This document shows positions 36,450 to 44,721 of a DNA stretch of 64,000 nucleotides, piece by piece. Each line of letters begins with the position of its first letter. Position 1 is the stretch's first letter. The stretch comes from UBA699 sp050261915. GTDB taxonomy: Bacteria; Bacillota; Clostridia; Clostridiales; Clostridiaceae. Both the position numbers and the translations under genes were made by a program. The notes below the pieces were generated by a model. That model searched no databases and was not told the DNA's origin. It saw only the letters and a program-made list of their open reading frames with translations. Location of the stretch: positions 1 to 64,000 of the forward strand of contig JBLNDT010000057.1 in assembly GCA_050261915.1 (NCBI GenBank), in the 5' to 3' direction.

Positions 36450-38690
36450 CTATTCCCCCATTATTCCCATTCTATGGCTGTATGCATTAAATATAGTATA
36501 AACATCATCCTCTTTTAAATATTCCACCCAATAAGTTACATTTTGATGAGTTTCACTGCTGAGCAAGTGTCCATTTTCAGGATTCACAAATACTTTTTCA
36601 GTTTCAAGAGCATGTTCTAATACTTCATCAATATCTTTTATTAGTATTAATCTGTCTTCAAGCTTTTCAATTACCATATCGCTAAGCTTAAGTTTAAACT
36701 TTGATTCATCTTCTATCTTCACATTTTCACCCCAAATTTCTTTAAGCATTTTGTATTTTAATATTTTTCTATTTTGCTGCCTTTCAGATATTGTAGGTGG
36801 CTTCTTTCCCTCTAACTCCTTCATATCTTCGCCGTAAATATAATCAAATATATGAAAAACTCTCTTTCCCTCTTTTTTGAAAAGATCTCTGCACATGAAA
36901 CAGTATGCTGCATAATCAAGTTCTGATTCCCCTATTCTTTCTTGTATCATTTCCTTTGCCATGGATTTGTCAGCATAGAGAGTAAGGCCTCCATAACCGC
37001 AGCACTTTGTTCTATTTCTTGAAAACTCCAGCTCACTAATATTAATGCCAAGCTTATCTATAACATTCCTTGCACTTTGCTGAAGTTCATCATGATGCCT
37101 AGCTGTACATGCATCTTGGACAGCAATATTTTTTCCATTATAATTTTTTGTTCCTTCCGGAAGACCATATTTATCGTATATATCCCATATAGAAACAATA
37201 TTTAATTCAGGAAGATTTTTCTTAAATATATCATAACAGGTTGAACATGCTGCTATAAGTGTTGGATTGCCCAAACTATTAATATCTTCCTTTATTTTAT
37301 CCAAATTTATGTTGAACAATTCCTTTCTTCCTGCCCAATCTGCAGGTGCACCGCAGCACCCCAGCATAAGTCCTACACCATCTGTAAGGTTCTTTGTAAG
37401 ATACTCATAAGCCTTTGCAACATAACCAGGCTCTGAAGCAGCCATCTGACATCCTGGGAAGAAAACATAACTGCTTTTTTCAAATCCAGGTTGATTTTTA
37501 ACCATATGGAATGCATCACTAGTGTTATATTCCATATCCCTTAAAGCAAAATCGTGAGCTGAAGGAGGCATTTTACCACGCTCCACCATGCTTTCCCTAC
37601 TTTCTTTAACTATTGCTTTTAAATTCATGGCAGATGGACAAACTTCTGTACATAATCCGCAAATACTGCAGGAATTAATCATAATGTTTGCAAAATGATT
37701 CCCAAGTACAAGTCTTTCGTTATGGTTTACTTGTCTAAGATACTTTTTAATAGTCATTTTATATTTTCTTAAATGAACGCAAACTCTGTTGCATTCATTA
37801 CATTCACAGTTAATACATCTTCCTGCTTCAATTGCAGCTTCTTCTTTTGTGTAGGTTTTTTCTAATTTTTTTACCGGTTCTTCATATTTTACATTTTCAG
37901 TATTAACCACCAGCTTTGTTTCGTAGGAACCTTCTGTTTCTCTAAGGGCAGTTAGGGAAATCCCCTGAAGAAATCTTTCAATTGTAATTGTTCCGCTTCT
38001 TCCGGATGCTGCTGACTGTATTACAGAGTAACCGTTTTGATATGGTATTTTTCCTTTATGGAATATATTATCCGCTTCTATATTTAATTCTTCTCCAAAG
38101 GCTGCAAATACTGCTTTGTATTGGTTTTTAAGAGTTTGAAGCATATTTTCATCAACATAAACTCCATAATTTATTTTGTTTACATTGTTTTTTATAAAAT
38201 CAAGTTCATCTTTTAAAACATCCTCTGGAAGAATATTTTTATCAATATTTAATAAACTTCCGCCAATTTCCTCTTCCTTTTCATATATTTCCACTTGGAA
38301 GCCGCGCTTTAACAGCTCAAGAACAGCGTTCAAGCCGCTTAAACCTGCTCCTACAACTGCAATTACTTCTCCTGTTTTTCTGTAGGAAGGATCCTTTCTT
38401 TTTGCATTTACAGAGTTAATCACAGCTTTTTCTAGGTTTGAAATATTAACAGCCCCGCCAAAATCCTTTCTGATACATTTGTTTTCACATGGATGGTCAC
38501 AGATTCTGCAGAGCACATTTGGCATTGGTATTTTTTTTTCAAGTTGTTTATATGCTTTTTCATATAATCCCTTTTTAACTTCACCTATAAAAGCCTTAAC
38601 ATCAAGGTGAAATGGACACGCAGTATTGCAGGCAGGAGCATGTTCAGCTATACACTTAGACTCCATTTGTAAAATCTTTTCACTATCCAT
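36450..38690 (-). CDS. Dicluster/flavin/HdrB-like fusion oxidoreductase
   Basis: A 746-residue multi-domain protein. Residues 15-80 form an N-terminal dicluster segment (CNTACPFHLDVKAF, CRICDHPCENKC) as in GltD; a FAD/NAD(P) Rossmann segment follows (VIAVVGAGLSGLNAVLELL), shortened compared with full GltD. Then come two ferredoxin-like cluster motifs (CINCECNECNRVC and CSICGLCTEVCP) and two CCG domains as in heterodisulfide reductase HdrB (LMLGCCGAPADW, and TKCCGYGGLTLYAD). The tail of about 100 residues is unrecognised. It is probably the electron partner of the aldehyde oxidoreductase. Confidence 0.88.
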   Translation of the reverse strand: MDSEKILQMESKCIAEHAPACNTACPFHLDVKAFIGEVKKGLYEKAYKQLEKKIPMPNVLCRICDHPCENKCIRKDFGGAVNISNLEKAVINSVNAKRKDPSYRKTGEVIAVVGAGLSGLNAVLELLKRGFQVEIYEKEEEIGGSLLNIDKNILPEDVLKDELDFIKNNVNKINYGVYVDENMLQTLKNQYKAVFAAFGEELNIEADNIFHKGKIPYQNGYSVIQSAASGRSGTITIERFLQGISLTALRETEGSYETKLVVNTENVKYEEPVKKLEKTYTKEEAAIEAGRCINCECNECNRVCVHLRKYKMTIKKYLRQVNHNERLVLGNHFANIMINSCSICGLCTEVCPSAMNLKAIVKESRESMVERGKMPPSAHDFALRDMEYNTSDAFHMVKNQPGFEKSSYVFFPGCQMAASEPGYVAKAYEYLTKNLTDGVGLMLGCCGAPADWAGRKELFNINLDKIKEDINSLGNPTLIAACSTCYDIFKKNLPELNIVSIWDIYDKYGLPEGTKNYNGKNIAVQDACTARHHDELQQSARNVIDKLGINISELEFSRNRTKCCGYGGLTLYADKSMAKEMIQERIGESELDYAAYCFMCRDLFKKEGKRVFHIFDYIYGEDMKELEGKKPPTISERQQNRKILKYKMLKEIWGENVKIEDESKFKLKLSDMVIEKLEDRLILIKDIDEVLEHALETEKVFVNPENGHLLSSETHQNVTYWVEYLKEDDVYTIFNAYSHRMGIMGE

Positions 38691-38717
38691 ATACTTTCCT
38701 CCGGGTTATAGAGTTTT

Positions 38718-38778
38718 AGGCAACACCCTCATACATGCGTATGAGGGGCTGCCTTTAAATAATATTTAGGAAGGTTAT
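38718..38778 (-). repeat. Conserved hairpin element, copy 1 (inside the operon)
   Basis: CCCTCATAC (38726-38734) pairs with GTATGAGGG (38739-38747) and an outer stem AGGCA/TGCCT (38718-38722, 38750-38754) encloses it. TTTAGGAAGG lies at 38765-38774. A second copy with the same core and the same TTTAGGAAGG at nearly the same distance is at 43657-43723; the outer stems differ in sequence but pair in both. It sits between the aldehyde oxidoreductase and fusion oxidoreductase genes. Confidence 0.7.
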
Positions 38779-38784
38779 CCAGTT

Positions 38785-41505
38785 TTATTTTTTGATTTTT
38801 GCAAGAACTTTTTCAGGAAGAGCAGGAAGGTTTGTAATTCTAGCTCCGCATGCATCGTAAATAGCGTTCATCATAGCTGCATGTGGTGCTGAAAGTGGCA
38901 TTTCTCCTGAACCTGATGCTCCGTAAGGACCATATGGTCTTACAGTTTCCTGATATAATAATTCGATATCATCAGTAATATCTCTAATCTGAGGTATTCC
39001 ACATCCAGTTAATGTAGTATGCTTCTTAAGATCTTCAAAGTCTTCAGTTAATGCAAGACCAACACCTTGAGCCAATCCGCCAAGCATCTGTCCATCTATA
39101 ACAAGTTTGTTGATTATTGTTCCGCAGTCTCCAGCAAGAACCATCTTTATAACCTTAGTTTTTCCAGTGTTTATATCAACTTCAACACCTGCTAAGAGAA
39201 CACCATACATATAGCATGGGAATGGATTTCCTTGTCCAGTTTCAGTGCTGCATTCTTTACAAGGTGCACTCCAAGTTCCATCTATCTTTGTCTGTTTTCC
39301 TTCAGCTACCATTTCATCATAAGTTCTGTAAGTTCCATCTTCCTTCTTAAGAGCTGCAAGTAAGTTTTCACAAGCTACTCTTGTTGCATTTCCTGTTAAA
39401 ACGTTTGAACGGCTTCCACCTGCAGGTCCGCTGTTTGGTGTGAATTCCATATCGTTCATTACAAGTTTAATGTCTTCTGGTTTAATTCCAAGTGGCTTTA
39501 AGGTATCAAATGCTATTGCAAGTGTTCCCATATCAGCACCTTGTCCATGATCTTCCCATGAGTTACCTATAGTTACTCCTTTAGCAGTTATTTCTGCCCA
39601 AGCTGCAGATGAGTCTGCTCCGTCAAGACCTGAACCGTATATCAATAAGGATATACCAGCACCGTATTTCTTGTCTGCTGAAACAGCATTCTTAGCTTTG
39701 TATTCTTCCTTTAATTTCTTGTAGTGTGGACGAATCATATCTAAAAGACCAGGAAGAGCTATAACATCAGGAGCACATCCGTTTGGAGTTGTATCTCCTT
39801 CTCTGTAAACATTAAGATATCTGAATTCTAATGGGTCCATTCCTATTTTTTCTGCTAATTCGTCTACTAATACTTCAGATGCAAACAAGCTCTGTGGTGA
39901 ACCGTATCCACGGAAAGCTGAGCCCCAAGCATGGTTTGTAGCAACAGTTCTTCCTTCACCTCTGATATTAGGTATCTGATATCCAGCTCCTATGAACTGA
40001 GTTCCTCTCATTGTAAGAAGGTCTCCAAATTCACAGTATGGACCGTGGTCAACTGACCAGTCACTTTCCATTGCTTTTATCTTTCCATCTTTGTCAGCTC
40101 CCATTTTCACTTTCATGAAGAATGGTGATCTCTTTCCTGTGTAAGTTATCTGCTGGAACATGTTGAATTCAAGATAAACTGGTCTCTTTGTTACCATTGC
40201 AGCAACTCCAAGAAGTCCTTCCATAGTTGGGCTGAACTTGTATCCAAAAGTACCGCCTGTTGGGTTTTGAACTATATAAAGATCTTCAACTGGAACTCCA
40301 ATACCAGGAGCAACCATCAATGCATGAAGATGTATTCCTATACTCTTTGAGTGAACTATTAATTTTCCTTTTTCATCAAAGTAAGCAAATCCTACGTCTG
40401 GTTCAAGTGGAAGATGAGGCTGTCTTCCTACATAGAAATCGTCTTCTATTACATATGGAAGAGTTTCCATTAATTCAGCAGTATCGTCGCCTTTAATTGT
40501 TTTTGTTTCAAAGTATATGTTTGGAGTTCCTGGATGGATTTCAATTGCATCTTCTGCCATAGCAGCAGGAGCGCTCATGTATGCTGGAAGAACTTCAAGT
40601 TCAACCTTAACTTTTTCTACTGCAGCTTCTGCCTGTTCAGGAGTATCTGCAAGAACCATAGCTAATGCATCACCAAACTGGAATACTTTTTTATCATTTA
40701 ATATTGGTCTTTCAAGACCGTCACCTTTATTTGTAGGGAATGCCAAACCGTTAATTCTGTTTGTTCCTGGTACATCCTTGTATGTTAATACACTGTGAAC
40801 TCCAGGCATTTTTTCAGCTTCTGATGTGTCTATTGAAATTATGTTAGCGTGAGATACTGTTGCTTGAACAAGTTTAATGTGCAAAGTATTTCCTGGAAGC
40901 TGAAGTCCCATATCTGCTCCAAATTCCCAAGTACCTGTAACTTTAGCAGCAGCTGTTGGTCTTACATAATCTGTTCCAATAAGGTTTGCACCTTCAGGAA
41001 GTTTGTACCAAACATCTTCTTTAGTAACTTCGCCTCTCATAAGTTTAGCTGCAGTGATTACTGCATCAACTAGAGGTTTGTATCCTGTACATCTGCATAC
41101 GTTTCTGTTTTTCTGGAACCAATCTCTTACTTCTTCTCTTGTAGGATTAAGGTTTTCATCCAATAAAGCCTTTGCTGAAACTATGAATCCTGGAGTACAG
41201 AAACCGCACTGTGCTGCACCATGTACCATCCATGCGATCTGAATAGGATGAAGATTTTTAACTGTTCCTATTCCTTCAATTGTTAAAATTTCTGCTTCAT
41301 CTCTAACCCTTTTCATTTTGGTAATACATGCTTTTACAACTTTTCCGTCAAGAATAACAGAGCACGCTCCGCATTCTCCCTTATTACAGCCAACCTTTGT
41401 ACCTGTCAAAAGCAGCTGTTTTCTTAGTACATCAGCCAAAGTTGCCTCAGGATCAACTACCACCAATTTTCTGATATCGTTGATAACTAAAAATTTCTTT
41501 AACAT
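38785..41505 (-). CDS. Molybdenum-hydroxylase aldehyde oxidoreductase (Mop-type)
   Basis: A 906-residue single-chain xanthine-oxidase-family enzyme that hydroxylates substrates with water, in Mop-type enzymes oxidising aldehydes to acids. Two [2Fe-2S] clusters: C40, C45, C48, C60 (GCNKGECGACSV) and C100, C103, C137, C139 (CGFCTPG, CRCTGY). The molybdenum domains start near residue 160 and include GGTFGYKF, RGYGSPQ and the active-site region YGASGSGEMPLSAPHAA with the catalytic Glu. Length and single-chain layout match Desulfovibrio Mop (no FAD domain). The substrate is inferred. Confidence 0.92.
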   Translation of the reverse strand: MLKKFLVINDIRKLVVVDPEATLADVLRKQLLLTGTKVGCNKGECGACSVILDGKVVKACITKMKRVRDEAEILTIEGIGTVKNLHPIQIAWMVHGAAQCGFCTPGFIVSAKALLDENLNPTREEVRDWFQKNRNVCRCTGYKPLVDAVITAAKLMRGEVTKEDVWYKLPEGANLIGTDYVRPTAAAKVTGTWEFGADMGLQLPGNTLHIKLVQATVSHANIISIDTSEAEKMPGVHSVLTYKDVPGTNRINGLAFPTNKGDGLERPILNDKKVFQFGDALAMVLADTPEQAEAAVEKVKVELEVLPAYMSAPAAMAEDAIEIHPGTPNIYFETKTIKGDDTAELMETLPYVIEDDFYVGRQPHLPLEPDVGFAYFDEKGKLIVHSKSIGIHLHALMVAPGIGVPVEDLYIVQNPTGGTFGYKFSPTMEGLLGVAAMVTKRPVYLEFNMFQQITYTGKRSPFFMKVKMGADKDGKIKAMESDWSVDHGPYCEFGDLLTMRGTQFIGAGYQIPNIRGEGRTVATNHAWGSAFRGYGSPQSLFASEVLVDELAEKIGMDPLEFRYLNVYREGDTTPNGCAPDVIALPGLLDMIRPHYKKLKEEYKAKNAVSADKKYGAGISLLIYGSGLDGADSSAAWAEITAKGVTIGNSWEDHGQGADMGTLAIAFDTLKPLGIKPEDIKLVMNDMEFTPNSGPAGGSRSNVLTGNATRVACENLLAALKKEDGTYRTYDEMVAEGKQTKIDGTWSAPCKECSTETGQGNPFPCYMYGVLLAGVEVDINTGKTKVIKMVLAGDCGTIINKLVIDGQMLGGLAQGVGLALTEDFEDLKKHTTLTGCGIPQIRDITDDIELLYQETVRPYGPYGASGSGEMPLSAPHAAMMNAIYDACGARITNLPALPEKVLAKIKK

Positions 41506-41569
41506 TTACATACCCCTTTCACTTTGTTTTATTGTATTTTAATTTTTTAATACAAACATATTAATTACT

Positions 41570-42592
41570 TTAGCCTCTTCCAAAGCCGCAGTTTGGATAT
41601 CTGCAGTCCTCGCAGTTTCTGCATAGACCTCCGTGACCCAGTTTTACAACATCACTTTTGGTAACCTTTTCACCAGTTACTATTCTTGGAAGTATCAAAT
41701 CAAAAATCGTCCTTTTGCTGTACATTACACATCCTGGAAGTCCAAGAACCGGAATGTCTCCGATATAAGAAAGCAGGAACATAGCGCCCGGAAGGGTGGG
41801 GGCACCGTATGATAAAACATCAGCACCTGCCATTCTTATACCAAGAGGGGTTACATCATCAGGGTCAACTGACATCCCGCCAGTTACAGCTATAACGTCT
41901 GCACCTAAGTCTATCAGCTCCTTGATTGAATCAGCAATCATATTAGGGTCATCATCGGAAAATATATGTTTCAAAACAGTGCAGTCAAGTTCTTCAAATT
42001 TATTTTTTACCACTGGGCCAAATTGATCCTTTATTCTTCCGTGGTATACTTCACTGCCTGTGGTTACTATCCCTGCCCTCAACTTTTTAAAAGGCTTAAT
42101 CTGAATTACTGGAATATATTTATTGCATATTTCTTCAACTTTTTTAACTTTCCACTCTTTAACCATGAGTGGAATTACTCTTGTTCCTGCAACTGCTTCA
42201 TCCTTTTCAACTATAATATTTTGATGAAGTGAGGCAAACATTATCTCATCCATACTATTCATTTCTGTAAGAGCATCCAGGTTTATTTTTAGAAGCCCTC
42301 TGTAAGCTGCAGTAAGAGTTGACTTTCCTTCTTTAGGACCTTCGATTCTTATTCCCTGGCCTGTTGCAGCTTCTGCAATTCTTATTGCAGCTTCGTCCTC
42401 ATGAACATCATCTTCCATAAATTCCATAACATATATATGTTCTTTCCCCATATTAAGGAGTCTAGGAATATCATCAATTTTAATTACATGTCCTTTTTTA
42501 AATGCAGCTCCTTTACTTTTCCCTGGAATTATTTCAGTCATATCATGTCCTAGTATCATTCCAACTGCATCTTTAACATTAACAGTCTTCAT
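41570..42592 (-). CDS. Molybdopterin-binding (MoeA/MogA-like) protein with Cys-rich tail
   Basis: A 340-residue protein with a molybdopterin-binding fold: VTTGSEVYHGRI, the metal/phosphate loop IAVTGGMSVDPDDVTPLGI and LPGCVMYSKRTIFDL. MoeA/MogA-type proteins handle metal insertion into or delivery of the cofactor. The C-terminus has an extra cluster, CRNCEDCRYPNCGFGRG, with four Cys. It is the first gene after the sigma-54 promoter at 42681-42696. The aldehyde oxidoreductase gene follows 64 bases later. Confidence 0.85.
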   Translation of the reverse strand: MKTVNVKDAVGMILGHDMTEIIPGKSKGAAFKKGHVIKIDDIPRLLNMGKEHIYVMEFMEDDVHEDEAAIRIAEAATGQGIRIEGPKEGKSTLTAAYRGLLKINLDALTEMNSMDEIMFASLHQNIIVEKDEAVAGTRVIPLMVKEWKVKKVEEICNKYIPVIQIKPFKKLRAGIVTTGSEVYHGRIKDQFGPVVKNKFEELDCTVLKHIFSDDDPNMIADSIKELIDLGADVIAVTGGMSVDPDDVTPLGIRMAGADVLSYGAPTLPGAMFLLSYIGDIPVLGLPGCVMYSKRTIFDLILPRIVTGEKVTKSDVVKLGHGGLCRNCEDCRYPNCGFGRG

Positions 42593-42680
42593 TTTATCTC
42601 CCCTCTCAAATATGCCTTTGCATTATGCAATTTAAAAACCTGCATTTCTTTTTTATGAAATGCTTTCCACAATATTATAC

Positions 42681-42696
42681 AGCATAAACCATGCCA
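42681..42696 (-). promoter_or_regulatory. Sigma-54 promoter at the head of the molybdenum-enzyme train
   Basis: On the minus strand TGGCATGGTTTATGCT keeps the GG and GC at the right spacing and matches TGGCAYR-N5-TGCT. Transcription would start near 42670, about 78 bases before the MoeA-like ATG at 42592. The distance to upstream half-sites is about 45-90 bp. Confidence 0.75.
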
Positions 42697-42737
42697 ATAA
42701 AATAAACAGCCCTATACGGCTGTTATTACATTTCAAT

Positions 42738-42787
42738 GTATCATAACGATACTTGAACAATCTATCTTTTACGTTTCAATTTGATAC
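42738..42787. promoter_or_regulatory. Candidate enhancer sites upstream of the operon promoter
   Basis: Two inverted repeats: GTATC-N5-GATAC at 42738-42752 (perfect) and GTTTC-N5-GATAC at 42773-42787 (one mismatch). The same half-sites appear upstream of the activator gene. The wider gap, 42593-42898, holds these sites, the sigma-54 promoter and the Spo0M promoter region; no gene is seen in it. Confidence 0.6.
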
Positions 42788-42898
42788 GATGTATTGTATT
42801 TATACATTTTCTGAGTGTTTCATGCTTATATTTTTTACTTTTAACTGAAGCATATGATATAATTATTAGGTAACTCTAACTAAAGCGAGGTGTAATAT

Positions 42899-43654
42899 AT
42901 GGGCATATTCAACAAATTAATGGCCAATATCGGAATTGGCTCTGCTTCAGTAGATACTATTATTGAAAATTCTAAAATATGTGCTGGAGATGAAATTAGA
43001 GGTTATATAAATATAAAAGGAGGGAAAATTCCTCAAAAATTTGAAGACATATATATTTATGTAATGACTAAAGTAGAAAAAGAAAATAATAATGTGAAAT
43101 ATATAGGAAAAGAAAAAGTTCAGAAAATAGTAATTCCTGTTTCAAAAACTATTTCTTCCACTGATGACATTAAAATACCTTTTAACTTCATTTTGAGTAA
43201 ACAAACTCCAATTACCACATTAAAAACTCCAGTTTGGATTCATACCGGACTGGACATAAAAAGTGCCATAGACCCAAAAGACAACGATTCCCTACAGATA
43301 TCACCGCATCCTTATTTTCAATTAGTGCTAAATGCAATTGAAAGATTGGAACTTATAATTTACAGGGCAGTTAATGTGGAGGATTTTTATTATTCAAGTT
43401 ACCCATTCCTGCAGGAAATTGAATTTAGACCTACAGGTTCATTAAAATACGAACTTGAGAACTTGAAGCTTTTATATGTGTTATACGACGATCATTTAGA
43501 ATTGATAATGGAAGTTAATAAACTACATGATGAAATATCCTTAAAAGATATGAAAACCAGGCTTTCTATAAGCTACAACGATTTAAAAAACAAAGACCCA
43601 TTTGATATTGCAATGACTATAAAAAAATCAATGTTCAAGCAAAATGTTAAATAG
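42899..43654 (+). CDS. Spo0M-like sporulation-control protein
   Basis: A 251-residue protein of the SpoOM/arrestin-like family. The N-terminus MGIFNKLMANIGIGSASVDT is typical, and the beta-rich domain (GDEIRGYINIKGGKIPQKFEDIYI onward) extends to about residue 150. Spo0M affects entry into sporulation in Bacillus; its molecular partners are unclear. AGCGAGGTG precedes the ATG. It is convergent with the lactonase-like gene downstream and divergent from the molybdenum-enzyme train. Confidence 0.88.
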   Translation: MGIFNKLMANIGIGSASVDTIIENSKICAGDEIRGYINIKGGKIPQKFEDIYIYVMTKVEKENNNVKYIGKEKVQKIVIPVSKTISSTDDIKIPFNFILSKQTPITTLKTPVWIHTGLDIKSAIDPKDNDSLQISPHPYFQLVLNAIERLELIIYRAVNVEDFYYSSYPFLQEIEFRPTGSLKYELENLKLLYVLYDDHLELIMEVNKLHDEISLKDMKTRLSISYNDLKNKDPFDIAMTIKKSMFKQNVK

Positions 43655-43656
43655 CT

Positions 43657-43723
43657 TGAGTCAATTTATCCCCCATACATTTGTATGAGGGCATTGACTC
43701 ATAACATTTTTTAGGAAGGGTAT
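43657..43723. repeat. Conserved hairpin element, copy 2 (downstream of Spo0M)
   Basis: TGAGTCAAT (43657-43665) pairs with ATTGACTCA (43693-43701), enclosing CCCCCATAC (43670-43678) and GTATGAGGG (43683-43691); TTTAGGAAGG follows at 43710-43719. The core and the TTTAGGAAGG box match copy 1 at 38718-38778. On the plus strand it is followed by ACATTTTTT, so it may end Spo0M transcription; on the minus strand it would lie in the transcript of the sigma-54-like promoter at 43752-43767. Confidence 0.65.
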
Positions 43724-43751
43724 TTAGGGGTATTTTGTTTTCTTTATATAC

Positions 43752-43767
43752 AGCATTTTTCATGCCA
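43752..43767 (-). promoter_or_regulatory. Orphan sigma-54-like promoter reading toward Spo0M
   Basis: On the minus strand TGGCATGAAAAATGCT has the GG and GC elements at the correct spacing and resembles the operon promoter at 42681-42696. No minus-strand gene follows directly; transcription would go through hairpin copy 2 and run antisense to Spo0M. The gap 43655-43897 otherwise holds the hairpin and a terminator. Confidence 0.55.
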
Positions 43768-43867
43768 ACACATAAACCCCTGTATTTAATCCATATTTGT
43801 ATAAAAATAAAACAAATTTATGATTAATAACGTTTAAAAATTATACTATGTTCTAGATCAGAACATA

Positions 43868-43895
43868 AAAAGACACAGAAAACTCTGTGTCTTAA
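43868..43895 (-). terminator. Terminator after the lactonase-like gene
   Basis: AAGACACAG pairs with CTGTGTCTT (43870-43878 with 43885-43893), with a T-rich tract on the minus strand. Confidence 0.85.
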
Positions 43896-43897
43896 TT

Positions 43898-44701
43898 TTA
43901 TTCGTAATATTCCGGAGCTCGCCTTATGGTCTGAAAGAACTCCATATCATGGGCAAACATAACTTTTGCCTTATATTTCTTTTCAAGCCTTCTAACTTTC
44001 TCTATTGAATCAAAAAATGCTATACTGTCATATACCAGACCAGATGCCTTTGCAGGAGGCCCATAATTTTCTCTGGTATAAACACAATCCTGTGGGAATA
44101 TTATTGTACCATCCTTTTGTAAATGAACCACAACTCCAAGAACTCCTGGTGTATGACCAGGCAAAGTTATTACCTCAACACCGCTGCAAAGCTCAAAATC
44201 TTCCTCAACTAGATGATACTGCTTTACAGGCACCTCAAGGTCTGCTTTTATGTAAGCTCCATGATTTGCTGGGTCGCTGCTTAAATGAACAAGGGTCTGT
44301 CCATACTCAAAGTCCTTTCTATGTACATAAACATCAGCATGCTTGAATAAATCAAGATTTCCCGCATGATCTAAATGCATATGTGAAAGAACCACAGTTT
44401 TTATTTCTTCAGGTTTTGTATTACAAAGCGCAAGCTGATTTATCAGGGACTGTTCATCCTTCATATAAAATGGGAATACTTCCTGCAGTCCTTTTGGCCA
44501 GTAACCCTCCATAGCTTTTGGGTTGCAGCCAAGGTCATATAATATCTTTCCCTCAGGATGGTCTACAAGTATAGCTGGTACAGGTATCTTTATCCATTCA
44601 CATTTGGGGTTTTTATTGCTTCGAGTTCCAGCAACAGACATGGCAACCATACTATTTTTATCACATTCCAGCCACCCTGTATCTAAAATATATACTTTCA
44701 T
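43898..44701 (-). CDS. Metallo-beta-lactamase-fold hydrolase, N-acyl homoserine lactonase-like
   Basis: A 267-residue zinc hydrolase. The dinuclear zinc motif is clear: VVLSHMHLDHAGNL (HxHxDH), a later His in TLPGHTPGVLGV, an Asp in FPQDCVYT and a final His in FAHDMEFF. The overall length and start (MKVYILDTGWLECDKN) match lactonases of the AttM/AiiA group, but Clostridium has no known acyl-homoserine-lactone signalling, so the true substrate may differ. The start is ATG 44701, with AGGAGGAG; the longer frame reads into the thioesterase gene. Probably co-transcribed with that gene. Confidence 0.85.
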   Translation of the reverse strand: MKVYILDTGWLECDKNSMVAMSVAGTRSNKNPKCEWIKIPVPAILVDHPEGKILYDLGCNPKAMEGYWPKGLQEVFPFYMKDEQSLINQLALCNTKPEEIKTVVLSHMHLDHAGNLDLFKHADVYVHRKDFEYGQTLVHLSSDPANHGAYIKADLEVPVKQYHLVEEDFELCSGVEVITLPGHTPGVLGVVVHLQKDGTIIFPQDCVYTRENYGPPAKASGLVYDSIAFFDSIEKVRRLEKKYKAKVMFAHDMEFFQTIRRAPEYYE

Positions 44702-44721
44702 ATAACTCCTCCTACTGTTTC

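Noticed and set aside
38718..38754. Reading hairpin copy 1 as an ordinary terminator inside the operon
   Set aside because: No T-run follows it on the minus strand, and its core is shared with copy 2, so it was kept as an element of its own.
38785..41505. Selenocysteine (in-frame TGA) in the molybdenum hydroxylase
   Set aside because: The reading frame is complete without any in-frame TGA and the gene aligns to full family length, so no recoding is needed.
40260..41542. Plus-strand open frames opposite the aldehyde oxidoreductase gene
   Set aside because: They mirror the codon pattern of the real gene on the other strand and have low-complexity translations.
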